Source of the DNA: CAZQKL01 sp964593895 [NCBI: uncultured bacterium]
Lineage (GTDB): Bacteria > DYJV01
DNA: 20,131 bases
NCBI GenBank assembly: GCA_964593895.1
Contig: CAZQKL010000025.1
Coordinates: 1 to 20,131, forward strand
Reading direction: 5' to 3'
Part shown: positions 8,391 through 15,147 of the stretch, piece by piece
How positions within the stretch are numbered: the stretch's first letter is position 1
How the letters are laid out: each line of letters starts with the position of its first letter
Notes under the pieces: generated by a model
The model's input: the letters and a program-made list of their open reading frames with translations, nothing else
Databases searched by the model: none
Told to the model about the DNA's origin: nothing
Program-made: the position numbers and the translations under genes

Positions 8391-8763
8391 TAAAAAAATG
8401 AAAATTCTTATAGTTGATGATTTTGCTACAATGCGAAGAATAATAAAAAATATTTTGAGACAGCTTGGTTATACAAATATTCTTGAGGCTGATGACGGTT
8501 CAACTGCATTAAATATTTTAAGAAAGGAAAAAGTAGACCTTGTTATTACTGATTGGAACATGCCAAAAATGAGTGGACTTGAGCTTCTAAAAGCTATTAG
8601 AGCTGATGAAAGGTTAAAAGATATTCCTGTTATGATGGTAACTGCTGAAGCTTTGAAAGAAAATATTATTGAAGCAGTTAAAGCTGGAGTAAATCAATAT
8701 ATTGTTAAGCCATTTACCGCTCAAACTTTGCAAGAAAAAATTAATAAAATTTTTGGCTCATGA
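8380..8763 (+). CDS. cheY: Chemotaxis response regulator CheY
   Basis: A 127-residue single-domain receiver, highly similar along its whole length to enterobacterial CheY. It has the acidic pair D13-D14, the phosphoacceptor D58 in TDWNMP, T88, Y107 and K110-P111. Each is offset by one from the E. coli numbering, so all the switch residues are present. The [19 protein letters not shown] and NKIF motifs are also CheY-like. Phosphorylated CheY binds the flagellar switch protein FliM and changes the direction of rotation; it acts at the motor in the cytoplasm. It overlaps bioA by 11 bases and the HEAT gene by four (ATGA). No kinase, CheZ or phosphatase gene is nearby, so the phosphate source lies elsewhere. 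Confidence 0.95.
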   Translation: MPADKKMKILIVDDFATMRRIIKNILRQLGYTNILEADDGSTALNILRKEKVDLVITDWNMPKMSGLELLKAIRADERLKDIPVMMVTAEALKENIIEAVKAGVNQYIVKPFTAQTLQEKINKIFGS

Positions 8764-9698
8764 GTTTCAGGGATAATTTGTTAAATTTATTAAGAGATGA
8801 AAATCCAAATGTTGTGAAAGCTTCTTTACTATCCTTAGGATATTTAGGCGAAAAAATAAATGAAAAAAGTATAGTTCCATTTTTAAAGCATAAAATTTGG
8901 CAAATAAGGGAAGCAACTGTTAAAACAATAGAGATGTTAAAACTTAAAGATGCTTTACCTTTTCTTTTTCAAAGACTTGGAATAAAAAAGGAAACTGGAA
9001 GAAAAAATATTCTTGATTTATTATCAATGAAAGTTGCAGGTGCTATAAAAGAGGAAGAAGATACAAAAATTGAAACTCATCCAAGAGTAAAAAAAGCAAT
9101 TGCTCATGCAATTGCAAATATTGATGAAGATTATCTTTTAAAGCCTTTAATTAATTCATTGAAATCTGAAAATATGAATATGGTTTTAGCAGCAATAAAT
9201 GGACTTGGTAATATTGGGAATGAATTAGCTGTAACTCCTTTAATGGAATTTTTAAATGCCAGTGATATTAAAATATTAAGAGCGGTTATAGTTGCTTTAG
9301 GTAAAATAAAATCTGAAAAACCTGTGGAAAAATTAATGGAACTTTCAACTCATAAGTCTGAAATAATAAGAAAAGAGGTTGTAATTGCATTAAATCATAT
9401 TAAATCTCCAAAAGGTATTGACGTATTTATAAGGCTTATTGATGATGAAAGTATTGAGGTTAGAAAAACAGCAGTAATTGCTCTTGGAAACACAAAAGAT
9501 GAAAAGAATTTATCTACTCTTTTAAAAAAAGCAAAAGATAATGCCTGGCAAGTTAGAAAAGCTGTTGCAAGTTCACTTATAAATTATAGAACTAAAGAAG
9601 TTTTAGATACATTAATTGAGCTTATTTGTGATGATAATCAAGAAGTAAAAGCTGAGGCAAGCATAGTTTTTAATAAAATATATCCATTAGTAATATAG
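8760..9698 (+). CDS. HEAT-repeat protein
   Basis: A 312-residue, all-helical protein built of HEAT repeats of the PBS-lyase type: helix pairs with recurring patterns such as [19 protein letters not shown] (13-31), [53 protein letters not shown] and [18 protein letters not shown]. About eight repeats are visible, broken by a charged insert (about 74-108). Such arrays are protein-binding scaffolds; there is no catalytic motif. The start codon overlaps the cheY stop (ATGA), so the two are translationally coupled and a CheY-linked or receiver-linked role is a reasonable guess. The binding partner is unknown. Confidence 0.85.
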   Translation: MSFRDNLLNLLRDENPNVVKASLLSLGYLGEKINEKSIVPFLKHKIWQIREATVKTIEMLKLKDALPFLFQRLGIKKETGRKNILDLLSMKVAGAIKEEEDTKIETHPRVKKAIAHAIANIDEDYLLKPLINSLKSENMNMVLAAINGLGNIGNELAVTPLMEFLNASDIKILRAVIVALGKIKSEKPVEKLMELSTHKSEIIRKEVVIALNHIKSPKGIDVFIRLIDDESIEVRKTAVIALGNTKDEKNLSTLLKKAKDNAWQVRKAVASSLINYRTKEVLDTLIELICDDNQEVKAEASIVFNKIYPLVI

Positions 9699-9705
9699 GT
9701 AAATA

Positions 9706-10497
9706 ATGGAAATTGCTTTAATTTCAAATGATAATTCTTTAAGAAAAAAGTTTAAAAAATTTGAAGTTCATTACTTTAAAAAATTAGACTCATTTTTAAA
9801 GGAGAAGAAGAAATTTGATATTATTTTTTTTGAACATAAAGATAATGAAAATATTTTAAATATTTTTCATGATATTTTAGAAATTTATTCAAATTGCGTT
9901 TTTATTGTAATTTTTCATGAATTTCAGTTTGAAAATATAAAAAAAGGGTTAAGAGAAGGAATTTACGATTTTATCCCTTATAAAGATTTAGATAATTCTT
10001 TTGTTGAAAATGTAATAGAAAGAGCAATTGAACATGCGAAAATTTTAAAATCAAAAGAGAAAGTTTATGAGTATACTAAACATTTTATATTTATAAAAAT
10101 TCCAAGTGATATAAATCTTGTAAATGAAACTGTTTTGCAGATTATTTCAACTTCAAAATCAGCTGGCTTTATATTTTCAAAAGAAGTGGAAAATAATATA
10201 AGACTTGCTTTAACAGAAGGTCTTGCAAATGCAATTGTTCATGGAAATAAATCAGATAAAAGTAAGCATGTAATTATAAAGGTTTTTATTGATTTTAATA
10301 CTTTAAAAGTTAAGATTAAAGACATGGGTAAAGGTTTTATCCTTGAAGAAAGTAAAAAAGATATTTTGCATGAAGATAATTTATTAAAATCACATGGTAG
10401 GGGTGTATATCTTATGAAACTAACTATGGATGAAATTTATTATGATATGAAGAAAAAAGAGCTTGTTTTAATTAAATATAAAACAAAAGGGGGATAA
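9706..10497 (+). CDS. Degenerate receiver fused to an anti-sigma-type (RsbW-like) ATPase domain
   Basis: A 263-residue protein. Residues 1-115 fold like a response-regulator receiver, but the phosphoacceptor position after strand 3 is Glu (E43 in FDIIFFEH), only one of the acidic pair is kept (D9), and the lysine of the usual KP is shifted (YKD, K93). Phosphorylation is therefore unlikely. Residues about 125-260 form a GHKL ATPase domain of the anti-sigma factor serine kinase type: the N-box EGLANAIVHGN (171-181), the G1 box DMGKGF with D206, and the glycine-rich lid HGRGVYLMK (230-238). Relatives bind a sigma factor or phosphorylate an anti-anti-sigma protein. No STAS partner or sigma gene is in the window. 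It follows the HEAT gene after seven bases. Confidence 0.85.
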   Translation: MEIALISNDNSLRKKFKKFEVHYFKKLDSFLKEKKKFDIIFFEHKDNENILNIFHDILEIYSNCVFIVIFHEFQFENIKKGLREGIYDFIPYKDLDNSFVENVIERAIEHAKILKSKEKVYEYTKHFIFIKIPSDINLVNETVLQIISTSKSAGFIFSKEVENNIRLALTEGLANAIVHGNKSDKSKHVIIKVFIDFNTLKVKIKDMGKGFILEESKKDILHEDNLLKSHGRGVYLMKLTMDEIYYDMKKKELVLIKYKTKGG

Positions 10498-10517
10498 ATG
10501 GGATAAGAAGTGTAGAT

Positions 10518-10802
10518 ATGCAACAAATATTAAATTACACACCAAAAGTTGAAAGACTTCATCATCAATATCAGATACAGGGAGAAGTTAACAAAACTCT
10601 TCTATACGAAGATTTTTATGAAAAGTCTGAAGAGGAAAAAGATAGGGTATTAGAACCTGATAAGGCAAGTGAAAAATTAGTAGAGGCAAAAAAAGAAGGA
10701 AAGGGTGAAAATTATTATTTGCCTCAAAATAAGAGAAAAAAGGAAAAAGAGAATAAACCATCTGAATTTGAATCTGAAACCCAAATTGATATAAAGGTTT
10801 AA
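10518..10802 (+). CDS. Small highly charged protein of unknown function
   Basis: A 94-residue soluble protein that I do not recognise with confidence. Residues 1-30 contain YTPKVERLHHQYQIQ and look amphipathic. The rest is dominated by Glu and Lys, including E-E-E-K, K-K-E-G-K and K-R-K-K-E-K-E-K runs, and is probably disordered. No signal peptide, transmembrane segment or catalytic motif is seen. It sits between the receiver/ATPase gene and the lytic transglycosylase gene, in the same run, with 20 bases upstream and 5 downstream. The ribosome binding site is weak. Small charged proteins of similar look occur beside motility genes in other bacteria, but no family is claimed here. It is likely real because it keeps an open frame of full length in a tight operon. 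Confidence 0.65.
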   Translation: MQQILNYTPKVERLHHQYQIQGEVNKTLLYEDFYEKSEEEKDRVLEPDKASEKLVEAKKEGKGENYYLPQNKRKKEKENKPSEFESETQIDIKV

Positions 10803-10807
10803 GAGGT
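10803..10807 (+). promoter_or_regulatory. Shine-Dalgarno that decides the lytic transglycosylase start
   Basis: GAGGT lies directly before an ATG at 10808 but six bases before the in-frame ATG at 10814. The second spacing is the workable one, and it also gives a cleaner lipoprotein signal beginning MKK. Confidence 0.7.
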
Positions 10808-10813
10808 ATGGGA

Positions 10814-12238
10814 ATGAAAAAAATTTTTTATTTAATTACAATGGGGTTTTTTTTAATTTCTTGTGGAACCGCAACGATAAAGGAAAGTATTAAAGAAAAA
10901 CCAGCACCAATAGTTATCCAAAAATCTAATAAAATTAAAAAAATTGTAAAGAAAAAAGAGAAAGTTTTAAAAGATAATATTACTTTTACACCTCAGATTG
11001 ATTTAAAAAAGGAAATCAAAAAAGAATTTAGTTTTGAAACAAAAAAAGAGCTTGAAAAAGAGATTAGTGAAGTCCATGAAGAACTTTTTGTAAATAATCA
11101 TATAAAGATTGTTGTAAATAATGAGGTTAGGAAATTTATAAGATTATACTCAAGAAATAATGGTAAATGGCTATATGATGCATTTAAAAGAGCATATATA
11201 TGGCTACCTTATATGAAACAAATTTTTAAAGATTATGGATTACCTGAAGATTTGGTGTATATTTCATTTATTGAAAGCCATTTTAATTTTAGAGCTCGTT
11301 CACGTGCAGGAGCAGTAGGGCCTTGGCAATTTATGAGAAGAACAGCAAAAAAGTTTGGTTTGAAAGTAGATTGGTGGATTGATGAAAGGAAAGACCCTAT
11401 AAAGTCAACTATTGCTGCTGCTAAATATTTAAAATATCTATATTCAATTTTTGGTTCTTATGAACTTGCTCTTTCTGCATATAATGCAGGAGAGTATAAA
11501 ATCTTAAAAGCTATAAAAAGATATAAAACAAAAAATTATTGGAAATTATGTAGAAAAAGGTTTTTGAAAAGAGAAACAAAAAGTTATGTGCCAAGTTTTT
11601 ATGCAGTTTTATTTTTAATAAGAAATAATGGAAGATTAAAATTTGTTCCTGATGATTGGGTCAATTATTCAAAAAAAGATTTAATTTTTGTCCAGATTTC
11701 AAAACCTTATTCAATTTATAGAATATCAAGAAAAATAGGAATTCCCATTGAAATACTAAAAAAATTAAATCCAGAACTGAGAAGAGGAATTACTCCCCCA
11801 GGTTATGAAAATTATTTACTAAAGGCTCCAAAAAAGTATGAAAATCAGTTAATAGCTCTATCAAAATATATTGAAAAAGACTATAGATACTCATTTAGAA
11901 CATATAGAATTCGGAAAGGTGATTCTCTTTATAAAATTGCAAAGAGATTTGGAATTAGAAACATAAGTTTAATAAAAAGGTTAAACAATATAAAAAATGT
12001 TAAAAGATTGCAGATAAATCAGAAAATTTTATTACCATTTCCAAGGGAAAAGGTTGTAGTATATAGATACAGATATAAAAGAGAGGGAAGATTTGTGAAA
12101 TATAGAGTTAAAAAAGGTGATTCATTGTGGAAATTGTCAAATAAATTTAATGTTTCAGTAAAGGAGATAATTTCATGGAACAATCTTTTAAGTAGTAAAA
12201 TTTATCCAGGAGATATATTAAAAATTAAAGTTAGATAA
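10814..12238 (+). CDS. mltD: Membrane-bound lytic transglycosylase (MltD-like) with LysM repeats
   Basis: A 474-residue predicted lipoprotein. The signal MKKIFYLITMGFFLISC ends in a lipobox with C17 as the lipidated cysteine. A Lys-rich linker (about 25-90) follows, then an SLT domain (about 115-255) with the catalytic glutamate E154 in SFIESHF, the SRAGAVGPWQFM motif and the ALSAYNAGE motif. Two C-terminal LysM domains (about 362-409 and 429-474) bind peptidoglycan. The region about 299-340 may be a worn third LysM-like unit. MltD-type enzymes cleave the MurNAc-GlcNAc bond to form 1,6-anhydro ends in the periplasm. Its place just before the cap and chaperone genes suggests use in opening the wall for the flagellum, but general wall turnover is equally possible. 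The start is set by GAGGT at 10803-10807. Confidence 0.92.
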   Translation: MKKIFYLITMGFFLISCGTATIKESIKEKPAPIVIQKSNKIKKIVKKKEKVLKDNITFTPQIDLKKEIKKEFSFETKKELEKEISEVHEELFVNNHIKIVVNNEVRKFIRLYSRNNGKWLYDAFKRAYIWLPYMKQIFKDYGLPEDLVYISFIESHFNFRARSRAGAVGPWQFMRRTAKKFGLKVDWWIDERKDPIKSTIAAAKYLKYLYSIFGSYELALSAYNAGEYKILKAIKRYKTKNYWKLCRKRFLKRETKSYVPSFYAVLFLIRNNGRLKFVPDDWVNYSKKDLIFVQISKPYSIYRISRKIGIPIEILKKLNPELRRGITPPGYENYLLKAPKKYENQLIALSKYIEKDYRYSFRTYRIRKGDSLYKIAKRFGIRNISLIKRLNNIKNVKRLQINQKILLPFPREKVVVYRYRYKREGRFVKYRVKKGDSLWKLSNKFNVSVKEIISWNNLLSSKIYPGDILKIKVR

Positions 12239-12250
12239 AAGGAGGGGAAT

Positions 12251-12856
12251 ATGATTATTGAAATTGATGGAAAAAAATTAGATGGATTTGATTTAAAAAA
12301 TTATTCAAATTTGGAAGAAGTTATTTATGAAATTATGGAGAATCATGTGCCAGGGAATAGATTGATTACTGAAGTTAAAGTTAATGACATTACTTTTTCT
12401 GAAAGATGGCCAGGAGAGGCAAAGGTAATACCTCTTGATAAAATTTATAAATTAGAATTTTTGACTAAACCATTGGAGTTTATTGCCGATAAATTTTTAG
12501 AAGATTTGCCAAATAAATTGGATGAAATTGTAACAGGGTTAAAGGAAGCTGCAGAATTATATAGAGTTGCAGATGAACAGGAAGCAAATCTAAATTTTGT
12601 AAAAGTTATAAATGCTTTGAGAGATTTTATAAATTTTATTGCCCAGCTAAAAAGAGTGAACATTATAGAATGGGATAAACTAAATTTGGAAGAGGATTAC
12701 CAAAAGCTTATTAATCTTATGGATGAGATGCTTGATGTTCAGGAAGATGAAGATTGGATTTTGCTTGCTGATTTAATTGAATATGAACTTGCTCCATTAA
12801 TGGAAAGTTGGAAAGATATTGCAGAAAATATGAGAAAACATATTAAATATGAGTGA
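12251..12856 (+). CDS. Unknown 201-residue protein upstream of fliD
   Basis: I do not recognise this family with certainty. Residues 1-72 look like a small beta-rich domain, possibly ubiquitin-like (MIIEIDGKKLDGF..., RLITEVKVNDITF). Residues 73-201 are acidic and helical, with the likely signature DWILLADLIEYELAPLMESW (168-187). No signal peptide or membrane segment is seen, so it should be cytoplasmic. A strong GGAGGGG (12241-12247) drives its translation. Its end overlaps the fliD start by eight bases. fliD has no ribosome binding site of its own, so this gene probably sets the level of FliD. FliD is usually flanked by fliS; this protein is not an obvious FliS, but a chaperone or assembly role for an export substrate is a fair hypothesis. 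Confidence 0.8.
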   Translation: MIIEIDGKKLDGFDLKNYSNLEEVIYEIMENHVPGNRLITEVKVNDITFSERWPGEAKVIPLDKIYKLEFLTKPLEFIADKFLEDLPNKLDEIVTGLKEAAELYRVADEQEANLNFVKVINALRDFINFIAQLKRVNIIEWDKLNLEEDYQKLINLMDEMLDVQEDEDWILLADLIEYELAPLMESWKDIAENMRKHIKYE

Positions 12857-14744
12857 AGAGGTAATTTATAAAGGTCATGGTCAAATTGAAATCTACCCAA
12901 TTAATACTGTAATTATTGGTATATTAAGTCATGAACTCAGGCATGCAAATTTCAATAGATACCTTGCGTTATTAAAAAATAAAGATGTTAAGCAAGATGT
13001 AAAAATTACTCTAAGTTATGAAAATGGGAAATTATATCCTTCTAAAGCATATACAGAAGCAAGATTTTCAGAAAGATTAAAAAAAGATGAACTTTTATTG
13101 AAATTAATATTTTTAAAGATAAAAATCTCAAAATTAAAGAAAGAAGGTAAAGATTTTGAAGTAAAAAAGTATGAAGAAAAACTTAGAGATTTACAGAAAA
13201 AATTTTTTAAAGAAGATTTAATTTCAAACCTTTATAAAATAAAAAAGGACCATGCTCAATTAATAGGTTTTTTCCGTGATATTTATTTTTATCAAAAATT
13301 TAATCTTCCTCCTGTTTCCTTAAATGCTCCTTTTTTTAAAGATGCAGCTGATGTAAAGAAAAAACTTGATGAAATTTATAGAAAAAATATTGATAATTAT
13401 GAATTTCAGTTTAAATCAATAGAAAATATTGATGATTCTTTCATAAATTCAAAAATTTTTGCATATAAAAAAGTTTATAAATTTTCAGAAAATTTTTTTT
13501 CATATTTAGAAAATTTTAATTTACCCTTAAAAAAAGCTGAAAATAATTATAATGATTATTTTTCAATAATTCCAGATGATAATGCCAGAAATGGGAATTA
13601 CACTGTAAGTATAAAAAAGTTACCAAAGTCATTTATAGTTTATTCAAAAAAATTTTACGATATATTTGAACCTTTAAATCTACAAGGCAATCCTAAAATC
13701 AATGGAGTTGAGGTTAATATTTCATCTTCAGATTCTCTTTATGATATTATGGAAAAAATAAACTGGGGTGAAGATGTAAATCATAATTATCAGCTTGATG
13801 AAGGTGAAGATTTAAATGAAAATAATAAGTTAGATGGTGGGACAAAAGAGCATGGAGTTTTTGCTTACATAGAAAATGATAGATTGTATTTAAAAAATGT
13901 TTTAACTGGAAATATAAAAATAATAATTGATGATGATAACAATGTTTTTCATTCACTTGGAATAATTGCTGAAAATCCATTAAATAACGAAACTTATTTC
14001 CCAAATATTTTACAAAATGGTCAAGATGCAGAAATCAGCATAAATGGAAAAGAATTGAAATCTCATACAGATATATTTGTTTACAATTCTTTAACAGTGA
14101 GAGTGAAGAAGAAGATAGAAAATGCAACTTTTAAAATAACTGATAATGATGAGGAAATATTTAATAAAATTAAAGAGTTTGTTTCAAATTACAATTCAAT
14201 TATTGGTTTAATTAATAATTATTTATCAGAAGGAAATGAGCTTGAGAATGATTTGGGATTGTTATTAATTAAAAGGGGAATGAAGCTTGCTTTTTTTCAT
14301 GATTATTACAAAGTTTCTGAAAAAGGAATTGATATAAAATTAGACAAAAATTATATAAAAGAGCTTGAAATTCTTGGGATAAATAAAGATAATTCTAAAA
14401 AGTTTAACGAGAGTATTGTTAATAAATTGTATTCAATTGGGATAAAATCAAAAGAAGATGAAACAATAATAATTGATGAAAAATTGTTAAAAGAAAGCAT
14501 AAAAAAAGAAAAAGTTCAATTAAAAAAACTATTTTTTTCAAAAAATGGTATAATAGAGAATTTAAAAAATTTTTTGAATAAAGTATTAAATGAAGATTAT
14601 GGCATTATTAAAGTTGAGATTTCAAACATTACTTCAGAAGATATAAAAAAGATTGAGAAAAATTTATTAAAGGAAAAAGGAAACTTTTCATATTTTGTTG
14701 AAAGGTTAAAATATATTTCAGGATTAATTGGTAATGAAAAGTGA
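12849..14744 (+). CDS. fliD: Divergent flagellar filament cap protein FliD (hook-associated protein 2)
   Basis: A 631-residue protein. The C-terminal two thirds are FliD-like: NYTVSIKKLPKSFIVYSKKF (250-269), a hook-IN type segment INGVEVNISSSDSLYDIMEKIN (284-305) continuing as GVFAYIENDRLYLKNVLTG, then QNGQDAEISINGKEL (389-403), EIFNKIKEFVSNYNSII (436-452), and near the end GINKDNSK... IIIDEKLLKESIKKEKVQLKKLFF (540-563). FliD caps the growing filament outside the cell and folds flagellin. Unusual points: residues 1-240 lack the usual FliD start (a GLGSGLD-type motif) and instead carry a Lys-rich coiled-coil stretch (about 80-120), and two EF-hand-like loops interrupt the hook-IN region. The start overlaps the previous gene and has no evident Shine-Dalgarno. 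The family is clear at the C-terminus only. Confidence 0.82.
   Translation: MSEEVIYKGHGQIEIYPINTVIIGILSHELRHANFNRYLALLKNKDVKQDVKITLSYENGKLYPSKAYTEARFSERLKKDELLLKLIFLKIKISKLKKEGKDFEVKKYEEKLRDLQKKFFKEDLISNLYKIKKDHAQLIGFFRDIYFYQKFNLPPVSLNAPFFKDAADVKKKLDEIYRKNIDNYEFQFKSIENIDDSFINSKIFAYKKVYKFSENFFSYLENFNLPLKKAENNYNDYFSIIPDDNARNGNYTVSIKKLPKSFIVYSKKFYDIFEPLNLQGNPKINGVEVNISSSDSLYDIMEKINWGEDVNHNYQLDEGEDLNENNKLDGGTKEHGVFAYIENDRLYLKNVLTGNIKIIIDDDNNVFHSLGIIAENPLNNETYFPNILQNGQDAEISINGKELKSHTDIFVYNSLTVRVKKKIENATFKITDNDEEIFNKIKEFVSNYNSIIGLINNYLSEGNELENDLGLLLIKRGMKLAFFHDYYKVSEKGIDIKLDKNYIKELEILGINKDNSKKFNESIVNKLYSIGIKSKEDETIIIDEKLLKESIKKEKVQLKKLFFSKNGIIENLKNFLNKVLNEDYGIIKVEISNITSEDIKKIEKNLLKEKGNFSYFVERLKYISGLIGNEK
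13773..13844 (+). other. Two EF-hand-like calcium loops inserted in FliD
   Basis: Residues 309-320 read D-V-N-H-N-Y-Q-L-D-E-G-E, an exact 12-position EF-hand loop with D1, N3, N5, D9 and E12. Residues 321-332 repeat the pattern D-x-N-x-N-x-x-x-D but end in Thr at position 12. They fall between the two halves of the hook-IN segment. Calcium binding is inferred from the spacing of the acidic residues. Confidence 0.7.
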
Positions 14745-15147
14745 ACTTATTGATAAAGAGATAGATATTTATGCCAAGATTTATGAAATTAATACGAAAA
14801 TTTTTAAAATATTAAAAAAAGAGGAGATTTATGAAGATGAACTAAAAGAATTGATGGATTTAAGACAAAAACTAATAAATGAACTTAAAGATATTGAAAA
14901 AAAAATTTCATTAATATGGGAGAATTGGGAAAAAATAAAAGATAAAGTTATAAAAGATAAAGTTAAAATTTTAAAAAATATTTTAGAAAAAAATATTGAA
15001 CTTGAGAAGAAAATCATTTCAATATATGAAAATAGGATTGAGAAAATTAAAGCAAAATTAAAAATATACGATAGAGGAGCAAAAGCACTATCAGGCTATA
15101 AAGTTGTTAAGGTTAATTTACCAATATTTAAAAGCTTTAAAGTTTAA
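14734..15147 (+). CDS. Small coiled-coil protein, probable FliT/FlgN-like export chaperone
   Basis: A 137-residue, almost wholly helical, Lys/Glu/Ile-rich protein, with a short non-helical tail (SGYKVVKVNLPIFKSFKV). It overlaps the fliD end by 11 bases. Size, helical make-up and position directly after fliD are those expected of FliT, the chaperone that binds FliD before export; sequence similarity to FliT is not strong enough to name it, and FlgN is an alternative. The start is taken as ATG 14734, eight bases after AGGATT; a TTG at 14728 would be too close to that site. No fliS is found between or after. Its stop overlaps the convergent der stop by four bases. Confidence 0.7.
   Translation: MKSELIDKEIDIYAKIYEINTKIFKILKKEEIYEDELKELMDLRQKLINELKDIEKKISLIWENWEKIKDKVIKDKVKILKNILEKNIELEKKIISIYENRIEKIKAKLKIYDRGAKALSGYKVVKVNLPIFKSFKV

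Noticed and set aside
10498-10506. ATG-GGA-TAA minimal frame after the receiver/ATPase gene, with a G-run before it
   Set aside because: Two codons only; no sign of a leader peptide or attenuator.
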